From the NCBI GenBank assembly GCA_038496445.1, contig JALMLS010000276.1, positions 29,868 through 93,867 on the forward strand: a DNA stretch of 64,000 nt. The letters run 5' to 3'. The stretch's first letter is position 1. Each line of letters starts with the position of its first letter. A program made the position numbers and the translations under genes. This DNA is from Trichosphaerium sp. ATCC 40318. Lineage: Eukaryota; Discosea; Flabellinia; Trichosidae. Below, one piece after another: positions 1 to 10,689 of this stretch. The notes beneath the pieces were generated by a model. The model was not told where the DNA came from. It saw only the letters and a program-made list of their open reading frames with translations, and did not search any database.

Positions 1-2158
1 AAACAAACTCGAGGTCAAAGAAGAATTGTTTACTCACCTCAATAAAACGTAGCTTAGTCTCCAGGTATCTGATAAACTAATCATCTCTTTCATAGTCTAA
101 AAGCGAAAGTAATAAGTAAATTATAATAAGCTGAGGGCCGATTGGAAAAGAATGCGATGAGAAAAGAGATGACTTACATCTGAAAAAAATTCATATTGGT
201 TGCATCTAATAGCAACAAAGCAGCAGTCGTATGCAATACAGACACTTCCTGGAAAATATCTTGTACTAGCTTGATATCTGTAAGTATGCCAAGACTCCAA
301 AGCTGTCTAAACGAGAAAATGTTGAGAAATAACAAACAAAACAAGATTACACATACTTCAAGTGCTTCATCATTTTTGGCAGCTGCTAAGCTTACAATTG
401 ATTTTGTCGCTGAAATCATGTTGGAGAAAAACCTCACATTAGTGGGTGATGTATCACTTAGATATTTAACAAGTAGATCTTTTGTATGATTGAGTTGGCC
501 CATACAAACATCATATTCTTCAAGAGACTAAACCGAACAAAAAAAGTTACTCGCACATCAAGCTCAAAAAAAAAAGCCGTACGATTGATGTAAACCCACA
601 ATTGGCTTCTCCCCATGCGCTTGAATACCATGGCATACCAGCAACTCTGAAGAATATCTACAAGGAGTGTAAACAATAAAAAGCAAGAGAGTAAGCTACA
701 AACAACACCAAGAAAAACCCCGGAATTCGTACTCTTGATACTGAAGCCCAGACATGTTGTATGAACTCTGCATTTGTTAAGTTTGTTGTATCCATCATAT
801 CTGCTAATTCAGCTGAAATCTCCTTGTGGACATCAATAATTTCATCCCTTAATTAAATAAGGTATTCAATGTTATTCTGTTTTACAAAAAATTAAAGTAC
901 CTAGACGCTTCGAAAACGTTATACTGGTGAAGCCTAAACCCTCGAGCAAGAGCATCTGCCCTTCTTGACACTTGTTCGATATTTACCCCATCCCATTTTA
1001 ATCTTTTCGCCATTGCTATACCACGTGCTTTAGCAAAAAAAAAAAAGCAAACAAGCGCTAATTTCACGTTCTCTGAGAAATAGTCTTGTGACATTTTCGG
1101 AGCGATTAAAGCACTTGAACATTAGGCGCTACCTTGCGATATTTGCATGTAATAGAAGCCTTGAGGTAAATCATCAAATGTAGCTATACATAACCCCAGT
1201 ATATAAGCACCAGCTGGATTTGAAAAAAAAGGTGTCAGTTGTTGCACGAAGATTATTGCTAGTTTTGGGTGTGGCGTACAGGCTGCGGATACGTTTATAG
1301 TATCGTACAAGTTACGTAGTATACGTTTGCAATCATTATAAACGAATCTGCGTGTCTATCAAATCCACCTATTCTAGCACCAAGTGCCATACAACTCATG
1401 ACTTCAAGCAATTTTGGATTAAATTGCCATGCTGTAAATTATTAATTTTTGTTGTTAACAAAGCGGAAAAGAACCCTGTCAACAAAAAATCGTTACGTAC
1501 TTCTATCCTGTTTAAGCGTTTCTAATACATTGACTGCATTCCATCCATTCGTAGAAGCACCCTAATGGATTATTACTAAATCCTCTAGGTGTACAATACA
1601 ATAACCAAAAACGAAAAAAAGTTTCTTGCACAAAACAAAGGACGTACATGCCACACAAGCAAACATTCCAAGTACATGTCAATATGACCAGCAATAGAAG
1701 AACTCAAACCAAGGTGTACAGATACTTTCCATAACTCACACTTTATAAATGTGAGAAAAAATCACGTGACTCCGGAACAACTTCATCCCAAAAAAAATCC
1801 CAAAAACTGCTGTCAGAAAATTCATCAAATGTACCTGTTTAGACGTATTTAACTCATATAGCTTCTTCCACCGTTGCGCTTCTAGTTTTTGCTCTTCTAC
1901 CTCCTTTTTCATCCTCTCTAGATCCTGTGTTGACTTACTTCTGCTCCCTCAATCAAAATCAGCATAAAAACGCCTTAAGAGCGTCATTGTGCGTTTATTA
2001 CCTACAGCAGGGCCTCGTTTTTTCGGAATAGGGTATGTACATGTCAAATTGCTCTTTGCGCAACGTCCGCACGGGTTTCTACCACTGCATTTCACGTGCT
2101 GCTTACGGCAATTCTCACAGGCTATTTTATTTTTTTTACGCCGTTTTCTTGCTTGCAT
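1..2158 (-). CDS. Fungal-type Zn2Cys6 (zinc binuclear cluster) transcription factor, 3' part missing at window edge
   Basis: Starts at the ATG at 2156-2158. The first exon encodes a basic stretch followed by six spaced cysteines (CENC-x6-C-x5-C-x2-C-x6-C pattern, residues about 13-41), the Zn2Cys6 DNA-binding cluster that contacts CGG half-sites. A second exon (about 1838-1946) gives a Lys/Glu-rich coiled-coil segment, as in the dimerisation region of Gal4-type factors. Further exons follow down to base 1 through short introns with GTACGT/GTATGT donors: about 1740-1630, 1560-1500, 1430-1340, 1310-1130, 1035-905, 850-715, 660-580, 530-355, 310-180 and 110-55. Their sequence (for example a segment reading MSCMALGARIGGFDRHAD) resembles the helical fungal-specific regulatory domain. 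The protein continues past the left edge. A nuclear transcription regulator is the family role; the targets are unknown. Zn2Cys6 proteins are mostly fungal but also occur in amoebozoans. Confidence 0.8.
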
Positions 2159-2236
2159 TTGATGTAGAAGGTAGTTGTAGGGTAAAAGTATTTATGATAA
2201 ACGTTTATCAAACCGAAATTCGTTGTTCCACCGACT

Positions 2237-3220
2237 TTGACGTCCCACCAAAGAGTGTTTTCTGAAAAAGCAAAAGAGTCACGTGTCAATTCCAGTCAGC
2301 AACTATTTTATGAACAACATAAGGCTCATCGCCAAAGTCTGTATCAATTGCTTTACGCTGGATATGAACAAGCCTTTATCAAAATCTACCATGCATTTAA
2401 CAAACAAAGCTTGTCCCATGTTAACAATGATAAATCACTAGCAGATTTACCACTTGAGACACTAACGCATATTCTATGTTATTTAAATAAACATCAACGT
2501 ATTGAAGCATCTGCAGTGTCTCACGTGTTTAATAACATCATTCGCTGTAATATTGGCTTTCATAGCATCACTGTGAGAGATTCGTTGGAGTGTAGCATCC
2601 TAAAGGTAGTCCCCTTCTCGAAAATACCCATATAGCTTGCCATTTGTTGACTCTATCAGAAAGTGACTTGTCTTGCCTTTCTGGAGTCAAATCAATAAGC
2701 TTGCTTCGAACAAATACTACAGACTCACATATCCTTAGGTTACTAGGAGGAAAGCACACCATTCACGCCATTAACTTGTCATTTACAAATATAACAGATG
2801 TATCATTGATTGCACTCAGAGGTGTACACACAATTTGTCTTCGAGGTTGTGTAAAGGCACTCAAAGATGTACATGAAATTAGAATCGATCCAAAAGAGTC
2901 ATGGCTCAAACATCTTGGGAATGTACACACTGTTTATATTGGGTACTCAGCAACAGATGATGGAATTAAATCATTGATCAATGTCAAGCATTTACGTTTA
3001 TCTCATTGTCATAAGATAACTGACTCACCTTGAACACTTGAGAATTTTTAGGTGTTCTTTGCTTACTATTGATTGTTTGAAACACTTGACTTCTCTCAAA
3101 ACATTCACTACATGTGTAGACTCCAATATTACAAGAAAAGAAGTTGAAGCATTGGGTTGGATTGGCAGACCTACTAACGGATTTGTGGTCCACTATTTGA
3201 AAATCCAGTGTTCCAAATGA
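2237..3220 (+). pseudogene. F-box/LRR pseudogene, subfamily A
   Basis: Reads as a subfamily-A F-box/LRR protein (F-box core ADLPLETLTHILCYL, then the LSGVKSI, GKHTIHAINLS and SWLKHLGNVHT blocks), but it is broken. At about 2604 one base is missing relative to the intact copies (CTAAAGG where they have CTAAAAGG-type sequence); the frame is thrown and reaches a stop at 2633, while the correct downstream frame resumes and runs to about 3030. At about 3028 the Asp-Ser following ITDS is joined to a later repeat with loss of about ten residues and a second frameshift; the end continues in a third frame to 3220. Part of one LRR after the GVHTI unit is also lost. A 61-bp block at 2868-2928 is identical to a block in the other pseudogene near 19.9 kb. 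Closest intact relatives in the window are at 22.0-22.8, 49.0-49.9 and 57.2-58.0 kb. Confidence 0.85.
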
Positions 3221-4505
3221 GAAGAAAAAGTTTTCAAATCTGCGTTGTAAGGCAAGAACTATGGCTATCTGTACAATTAACTTTATTCATGTTTACATTA
3301 ATAAAAAGGAAGTACTATTGATGCCTTATGACGGTAATAGAAATATCAGTGTCTGTACTATTGATTGTACATTCTTAGCCAGTAATGACAACACGGTACT
3401 AGACAGAAGTTTAGCTATTAGTTTCCTATCAAAACAAGCATACCAAGGTCGTGATAAACTGAAAGGTAGCACTGCATGTGACATGCCATAAGTATCAGTG
3501 GTTTAAACGTAAAAGTAGCAACGAACAAAGGACAGGTAGTACAACAGCCTAGATGGAAACCACCGCCAATACTATGATTACGTTCCTCTTTGAAGTACTT
3601 CAGTTTTTTTGGAAAAGTTACATGTAATATACAGCCTGTAAAGTTCCAAGATAAATGGGTTACGGAGACTAAGCGAGGATTGCGACTTTACATAATACAG
3701 TCAACAACCTAGAGGCGTAACAACGCAATGACTACAATGTACTCGGAAAAGTTTTTGGTTTTTCGGTTGTTGTTTAATTGTGACTTTAAATAAAACAAGT
3801 TTCAGGCTTCATCACTAAGTGGTCAAGCCAAGAGATAGGTTCTGATCCAATCAAGTGTTGTTGTTGTTTGTAAGAGCCAATGGCGATAGGGATCTAACGT
3901 TACTCTAGAGTGTATTTTACAACAACGGTATAGTTCTTTCAATGTCTTCAGCATCGTATACATACCTCACAGCATCGTATGGCTCATTTGAACGTGTCAA
4001 ACATGTCTATCAATGACATACTGATGACTTGGAACTACAAAACTGTAAAGAGATTACAAACATTGTCACATAATGATGTACCTAACATACCTATCGCTAT
4101 CCGGTATGAAGAAAGTCAAAGTGAAGAGTCGTCAACATCATAAAAGCAAAGAAAAGGTCACGTGAAAAACTGAAAAAAAACAAACCAACAACAATGCTTC
4201 CCGTAATAGGAGCCTGATTGTTTATCAGATATTCTAAATAATTGCAAACAAGAACAATGTGTAGATAAGCTAAGGTTATAAGTCGAGTTGTTACAGGTAC
4301 GAGGTAAGGAGAATTCTGGTTCTATTAACTTTATAACATAATACAGAATGAACTTCGTTATATTCAGATAACGAATGGCGTACAAGAGGCCCCATATACG
4401 ACAAATGTGACTTTAGCAGAGTATTTTGTTTATTTACCTTGGAAGTATTGAGGCAGAACAACAACGAACTTAAGGGTTATATTTTTTTTATTTTTTCAGC
4501 TGTTT
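3221..4505. other. Gene-poor spacer, no supported gene
   Basis: A 76-codon frame at 3261-3491 (plus) and a short frame at about 4005-4143 with a Ser/Glu-rich end are the longest open stretches. Neither shows a recognisable domain, and both have many stops around them. They could be decayed mobile-element sequence, but I see no transposase motif. One CACGTG lies at about 4160. Confidence 0.5.
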
Positions 4506-5165
4506 TTAATGATATGAAATTATAGTCCCCATAACTAAGCTTGATACACTCTCTTCCATGCCACTATAAAAGTTTCCTTTTACATTATCGGAGTCAAGTT
4601 GAAAACTGTGGCACGTGCCACGGCTGTAGCCCGGAGCCCCAGGGTTCTTACAAACTTGCAAATATTCGTAAGCACGGCAATTAAATGCACGGAAACTTGA
4701 AGCATCATCACCAAAGGAGTACTCATGTAGGTCCGACACATACATTGCGCCATAATTTCGAGCACCAAAGTCAATTGTTTTGCCACCTTGGTTTGGATGA
4801 TCATAGAGTCTAACGAAGCAATTAGTGCTTGGCGTCATTCTAAGAAATCTATTGGCTGATGGTATATTTGGCGTCTTTTCCCCTCCAATATGAATAACAA
4901 AAGATCCGCCCAAACTAGAAGTGAGAGCGCGTACAGTCTGGCAACCGCTTGAAACATGTATTGATTTAATTGCGAATGGAACCTCGTAAACTGTTTCAGA
5001 TGAAGTACAAGCAATTCTAACAGAACCCCGAAAGTCTTTGGAGGAATAAGCTTTAATACAACAACCTGAATTTTCGCTGTATGATCCCCAATCTACGGAG
5101 TACTGGAAAGATAGTACTAAGGTGGTCATAGATAAAGCCATAATTAACACTTGAAGTATTGCCAT
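4506..5165 (-). CDS. Secreted beta/gamma-crystallin-fold protein
   Basis: Single-exon 219-residue protein starting at the ATG at 5163-5165. Residues 1-19 form a hydrophobic signal peptide. Two Greek-key pairs follow. The first (about residues 33-80) has the pattern CCIKAYSSKDFRGSVRI...IKSIHVSSGC; the second (about 115-165) has CFVRLYDHPNQGGKTIDF followed by GDDASSFRAF. The latter matches the crystallin signature of an aromatic/Gly turn and a DDxxSS-like calcium site (here GDDASS, so one ligand position is degenerate). About 11 cysteines in the mature part suggest disulfides outside the cell. The family includes Physarum spherulin 3a and microbial Ca-binding crystallins, often stress or encystment proteins; that role is inferred here. 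No intron, unlike most neighbours. A short C-terminal extension beyond the second Greek key is unassigned. Confidence 0.75.
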   Translation of the reverse strand: MAILQVLIMALSMTTLVLSFQYSVDWGSYSENSGCCIKAYSSKDFRGSVRIACTSSETVYEVPFAIKSIHVSSGCQTVRALTSSLGGSFVIHIGGEKTPNIPSANRFLRMTPSTNCFVRLYDHPNQGGKTIDFGARNYGAMYVSDLHEYSFGDDASSFRAFNCRAYEYLQVCKNPGAPGYSRGTCHSFQLDSDNVKGNFYSGMEESVSSLVMGTIISYH

Positions 5166-6860
5166 TATTGTTGAAGGAAGTTATTTTGGTTTTAAGTGTT
5201 CGTCAACTTAACCATTGTTAAAACTAATTTTCCGGTATGACGCGACATGGTTTTTCCCAATTTGTGATATTTCTTTAAGAAGGGTTATATAATATACATC
5301 TACAAACGCTCTAGTTACGTTTTTAAAGTATTCTCTGCTGTTGAACGAATACTTGAAAATACACATTAATTTTGTGTTTATAATTAACAGTGAAGGTGGT
5401 CCATGTAATCCACGGGAAAACAACGTAGAAAAAGAGTTAAAAACTACAGATAGTATTAAGTCATTAACCAAAGTGTAAAGAGACCGCTGTATGTGTGTTG
5501 ATAACGCACCATAGGTTAGTAGTAAGTAAGAAGTTATTACAGAAAAAACTACAAAAAACTATTGTCTTTGAACTGCAATAGCGCTATTTTGAACCGTTCA
5601 TTTACAGTTGGATTCACAAACTTCCGCACCTTTTTCGGCACGTTCTACACCCTACCGAAGTAGCTCTAAATCTTTCAACAAAAACCAAAAACACATTCAA
5701 CTTGTGAATCCAATTATAGACTTTTCGAATGCTAGGTTTATGCAGGTTGAATTACTTACTAACCACTAGAGGTGGTCGTCGTCCGTTCCCGGCTAAGCCG
5801 GTTACAAAATCTGTAGTCGGTTAACCGGCTAAGAAACTCAGCAACAAAATCTGTAATTGGTTACTCGCTCAAAAATGTGAGATTTTGTTGGTGTTGTACC
5901 ATGGCACCACATGCTTTTTCTAAGTTCTACATGCTCTTAATCGCTTTAAAATTCGTATGTTCAATACATGGACAAGCCTATAGTGGCTCAAGGGCCAGTT
6001 TTAGTTTTCCCTTATTTTTCGTAGCCAGTTAGTTCTTCCCAATAACTTAAACGGCTAGCCGGCTATAACCGCTTAGCTACCACCTCTGCTAACCACTGCG
6101 AAAATATGCGAATTTTGATCTGTACCTTGGATCCATTAGAGTTGAAGGTACTACACTAGGTGCAGTTGTAGTTTGGTAAACAGAGTGCAGCATTTGGATT
6201 CAAGTTGATACACAGACCATAAGTTTCGTGACAGAAATCCAAAATCCCAGGTAAAATCCTATGGATTACCGGTCATCTGCCACTAAATTGGCACTACCGC
6301 TACAGCAACCATGAGTGCTAAATGAATCTTATGTTCCATAGAACAAAATAATTTCGTGCATTAATTGACAGTGGTACATCGAATGCGGCATATTAGTATT
6401 GTAATTGTGAAGATGTGTCATATATTCTTATCTCCTTGTAATAAGTTGCCATGCATTGAAACTGATGCTTTCATCAAGGTGATGCGAATAAGTTGTTTCG
6501 TATATTTTTTTTTTTCAAACTAAGTTTGTACGTTGTTTGTTTCGTATGTCGGCATCCACTTAATCACTCCGCCACGCGGCAAAAATCCCGAATGCTGTGC
6601 GAGTTTCCTTGTCATTGTTGGCATGTGTTGTTATTATTATGTACAAAGAAAACTCGCACAGTTTTCAGCTTTTTTAGCTCTCGCCCACACGCTCCTGAAA
6701 CAAGTACTAATAGTCAAACTTTGCTCTCCTACGCTCGTAAAGGCCGTACACTAGCGGGAACGTTTCAGTGGAAGTCGACAAAGTCAGTAAGTAAAGTCAA
6801 CTATTTTCTGCAATAAGTGGAGCTAACTTCTGTTTGACAGTTGTACTGCGCGTGTAAACA
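5166..6860. other. Intergenic region between the crystallin gene and VPS16
   Basis: No coding region is supported. It contains the promoter side of the minus-strand crystallin gene, the MITE-like element at 5768-6088 (separate entry), and the upstream side of VPS16. Open frames at 6493-6816 are short, Cys/Leu-rich and have no recognisable motif. Confidence 0.5.
5768..6088. mobile_element. MITE-like non-coding element with imperfect terminal inverted repeats
   Basis: The left end begins AGAGGTGGT (5768-5776) and the right end finishes ACCACCTCT (6079-6087), exact inverse complements. Just inside, CGGCTAAGCCGGTT on the left mirrors AACGGCTAGCCGG on the right, so the inverted repeats extend about 45 bp imperfectly. 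The direct repeat CTAACCACT flanks both sides (5759-5767 and 6089-6097), as a 9-bp target-site duplication would. The interior is non-coding and rich in CCGGCTA/TAGCCGG motifs. About 320 bp in length, which fits a non-autonomous DNA transposon; no transposase is present, so the class cannot be named. Confidence 0.6.
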
Positions 6861-9800
6861 ATGCATGGATGGAGGCAACTTCACGATAGATATTACAGGA
6901 ACAATGAACTCTACAAATTACCATGGGACTTGGACTTCTCAAAGTACCAGTTCGTTGGTTGTAGTTTTGGAGGACCAATAGGTGCGTACAATAAAAATAA
7001 AAAAAAAAGGAAGCAACTGATACCGTAATCATTAATTTTACACTACCATACGCTTCAACACTTTCTAGCAGCGAAAACGACTCGGAAATTTTTTACTTCA
7101 ACCGAAACTAACTCCAAATCAGCAATAACGCGCGATGATAACAAGATTGTTGCCGTAAAGGGCGAATTAACGCCTATGATAGACGTATACACATCTGCAG
7201 GTGTTAAAATCTCTTCCTTCCCTAGACCAGTCGTACAGTCAGCAAAAATCGTAAAAATGGGCTGGTCGGATCTAGAACAACTAGTTATAGTGATGAGGTA
7301 CCGCTTATTGACACTTTATTTGAAATCAGATAAATATGCGCAAAATCCTTCGTTAATAGCTTCATAGTCATGGTGTCGTTATGTTATACAACGTATCAGG
7401 AGAAAAACAGCGAGAATTCACTCTGGGCGGTGTACGTTGCTCCTCTTTTTTTTTCATCTACGCGAGTAGAGCTGTAACATTTTTTCTAAAACAGAATGGC
7501 CACTGACGTCCTACTTAGATTTACAAAGAAACAGATATCGAAGATGCAATCATATGGGGTACAGGCTTAGTTGTAATGACGCGAGAGTTCAGATTCTTCA
7601 CAGTAATGAACTTAAACGATCCATACAATTTTCGTCTTAAAGATCCTGGACCAGAATTCATATCTGCTCCATCTTCTTGGACAATTATAGAACCACAGTT
7701 TACCAGACATAAAGAATGTGTTGATGTCATTGTTGCAACAAAGTCTGGCACTGTATTGGTCATAAATCATCGTCAGTGTCAGGACCTCATGTTGAATCTT
7801 GGTCCATTTACAAGAATGGCTGTTGCTCCAAAAGGAAAAATTTTGGCTTGTATTAACAGCACTGGTAAGGTCTGGGTTGTATCTACAGACTTTCAACAGA
7901 ATCTATCTACATTTGATACAAAGAGCCCACAACCACCTGATCAACTTGTATGGTGTGGTAATGATGCTGTCGCATTATATTGGCAGTCTGATAGTTTATT
8001 GTTTATGATTGGTCCTTTTGCGAACTGGCTTAAATATAACTATGAGCATCCTATCTACCTTGTACCTGAGTGTGATGGTATACGTATAGTATCAAACAAT
8101 ACATGCGAGTTCTTGGAGCGTGTTCCTAGTACGTCAAAACTGTTTTATCAAGGACCTAGACCGAGGTCACTCCCGAAGAGCTTTTTTTTCTTTTTTCTTT
8201 TTTGGATTGATGTTTTGGGGTTTTTGTGTTTTAGCTTTTTGTCACGTGTTATTTTACTTATTTTTGTATTGTAGATGTTACAGAAACAATTCTCAAGTAT
8301 GGATCTGTTGAGCCTGCAGCACTACTGTATGATGCTCTTCAACATTTTCAAGAAAGAAGTCCAAAAGCAGATGAGAATATTCGCGCTATTAAAGAAAAGC
8401 TTCCAAAAGCAGTAGAACAATGTATTGAAGCAGCAGGTCATGAAATAACACAAGAGACACAGCGAAAGCTACTTAAAGCCGCTTCATTTGGCAAAGTAAG
8501 TCAAAAATCTTTTTTTGTTTGAAATTTCGTTTTTTTCGAAGAGAAAAAAGCAGTTCCTTTACTAGATCAAGTGTATACACTTGCTTCTCTTTTCTCGACT
8601 GCTTCACTGCCAGGACTATATTGTACATAACCGCATCCTCCTTAGTGTAGTGGTTTAGCACGGTAGCCTGTCACGTTGCCAACCCGGGTTCGATTCCCGG
8701 AGGAGGAGTTCAAAACAACTTTTTTACCTGTTTCGTATTTTTTTCTGATTTGGAACTTTTTAGGCTTTCCTTGACTTCCGTGTTACTGGATTCCCTCCTG
8801 ATTTATTCGTTGATACTGCACGTATTGTTAGAGTACTCAATCAAGTCAGAGCACAGTTCATAGGACTACCAATAACCATGCAACAATATAAAATCTTGAC
8901 TCCAGAGAAGCTCATAGAAAGATTGATTCAGCGTCACCATCATCTCCTCGCTTATGAGATATGCAACTACCTAAAGCTAACTCTCCTTGAAGACTCGGCA
9001 CATCGTGGAGGTCCACTAAAAGGAGATCCTCTTGCGTATAAGGTTTTAATCGACTGGGCTTGCTGTAAGGTTAAAGGAACAACAATGGATGTTCAACAAG
9101 TACTTCAGCAAATAGGTACCAACTTCATACTTGGCTTCGTTTTTTGTTGCTCACGTGATATTTTTCTTTAGTTAACAGGTTGAAAAACGCACCTGGTATA
9201 TCATACGCACGTATTGCATCTACAGCACATGTAGCAGGAAAGAAGGAACTCGCCACAATGGTAAAGAAACGTGAAAAGAAAACTACTTTTTGTTAACCTT
9301 TTATTTTAGCTCCTTGATTATGAGCCAAAACCTGACTCTCAGGTTCCTCTTCTTATATCAATGAACCAGCCTTGGCGCGCTCTCGATAAAGCCATAGCTT
9401 CAGGTAACACAGACCTTGCTATGCTTGTCATACTTCATCTCTACAGAGAGCACAAAGATTCGTTTTTTGATACTTTGGCAAGAAACAAGGTCGCTCTTGC
9501 TTTATACATACAGTACACTCGACAAACCGATACAGGTCTTCTACAAGAAGTATATAGATATCTAGGACGTAAAGACTTGGAAGGAGACCTTGCATTCCGT
9601 CAAGCATTGACAAGAACGAAAGCAGAAGAAAGTGATAAAATATGGAAAAACGAATATCAAAAAGCATCATCTCTTTACAAGTCTGTTGATCACTTTAAAC
9701 AAAAAATGGTCGACGAAAAACTAAGTCTATTACTCGACCAGAGAGATCTCGAGGCAGGTGGTGATAAATCAGAGGAAAATCGTTTTGTTGGATCTAGTTT

Positions 9801-10484
9801 ATCGAGCACAATCTATAGGTTGATTTTGCTTGGAAATAATAAACGTGCAGGTCAATTAAAGGATAAGTATAAAGTACCTTCTAAGAGGTATTGGTGGATT
9901 GTTATAAGAGCATTGGCTGCTTCTGGTAATTGGCCTGGTTTAGAGAAACTAGCTAAAGATAAATCTCCTATTGGATACCGCCCATTTGCTCAGATTTGCA
10001 TCGATGAAGGTACCTTTTTCTTTCTTTTTTTTTCTCAAAAAATTCTTTCTTTATTCTTAAAAACAAACCAAAAAAAAGGCTACAGTACTATGGCTCTGGC
10101 TCTCAAAAACAACTATTTATATTTGAAATTTTCTCTAATTTCGGAGTATTACTCTTGATACAAGCCATTACAGTACGAGAGCAAATCAGATCAGACTTTT
10201 TTTACGTTTTTTTTTCAGTCAGCTTTCATCTTGTTCGCTCTTGTTGTTAACTGTTTTTTTTCTTGTCAGGCAAGAATGATGAAGCAGTAAAGTATATTCC
10301 AAAGATATCAAGCGCTCAAGAGCGTATTACTCTATACGCTAGTATTGGTAGATGGAAGGAAGCTGTTGATGATGCTATAAATCTTAAAGATCCAGAGCTA
10401 CTACAACAAATCGCTCAGCAGTGCAATGATCCATCGGTGGCCAATAAAATCCAGCATATCTTGCAGTCTAATAGTGGAAGATAG
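6861..10484 (+). CDS. VPS16: Vacuolar protein sorting-associated protein 16 (HOPS/CORVET core subunit)
   Basis: Encodes the full VPS16 protein in about ten exons: 6861-6981, 7069-7297, about 7375-7425, about 7530-8128, 8275-8495, 8764-9115, 9172-9260, 9310-10009 and 10270-10484. VPS16 is a core scaffold of the CORVET and HOPS tethering complexes at endosomes and vacuoles/lysosomes, where it binds the SM protein VPS33. The N-terminal half is the VPS16_N beta-propeller (YELY-like NNELYKLPWDLDF near residue 15, LVWCGNDAVALYW, YLVPECDGIRI). The C-terminal alpha-solenoid has the conserved CIEAAGHE, KAASFGK, LLDYEP, ILLGNNKRA and WWIVIRALA blocks seen in animal and yeast VPS16. The start is the first ATG before the conserved N-terminus. 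One intron (8496-8763) carries a tRNA gene, and another (10010-10269) is the longest here, about 260 bp. Confidence 0.95.
8636..8707 (+). tRNA. tRNA-Asp (GTC anticodon), nested in a VPS16 intron
   Basis: 72-nt cloverleaf with no intron. The acceptor stem TCCTCCT pairs with AGGAGGA at the 3' end. The D-arm contains AGTGGTTTA. The anticodon loop CTGTCAC gives anticodon GTC. The T-arm CCGGG-TTCGATT-CCCGG has a perfect 5-bp stem. Internal A-box (TTAGTGTAGTGG) and B-box (GGTTCGATTCC) promoters are present, and a run of T at about 8720 can act as the RNA polymerase III terminator. The gene lies on the same strand as VPS16 and wholly inside the intron between the exons ending at 8495 and starting at 8764. 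Confidence 0.95.
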
Positions 10485-10689
10485 ACACTATACCCAGTTC
10501 TTAGATATATTGAAAGCCTAATACAAAGACTTCCAGATCAGATTTTTTATGAAAGAAATCGTATCTGACATATGCGGACTTGGCCTATTTTTTCTCTCTT
10601 CAAATTTCACTCATGCAGCTAGTAGTTTGCAGTATGTAACGAGAAGCCTATAGTAGTGTAAATTAACAAATAAAATTTTATCTCATTTC

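Noticed and set aside
3261-3491. 76-codon ORF, possibly a transposon remnant
   Set aside because: No domain, no splice partners and no inverted repeats; treated as spacer.
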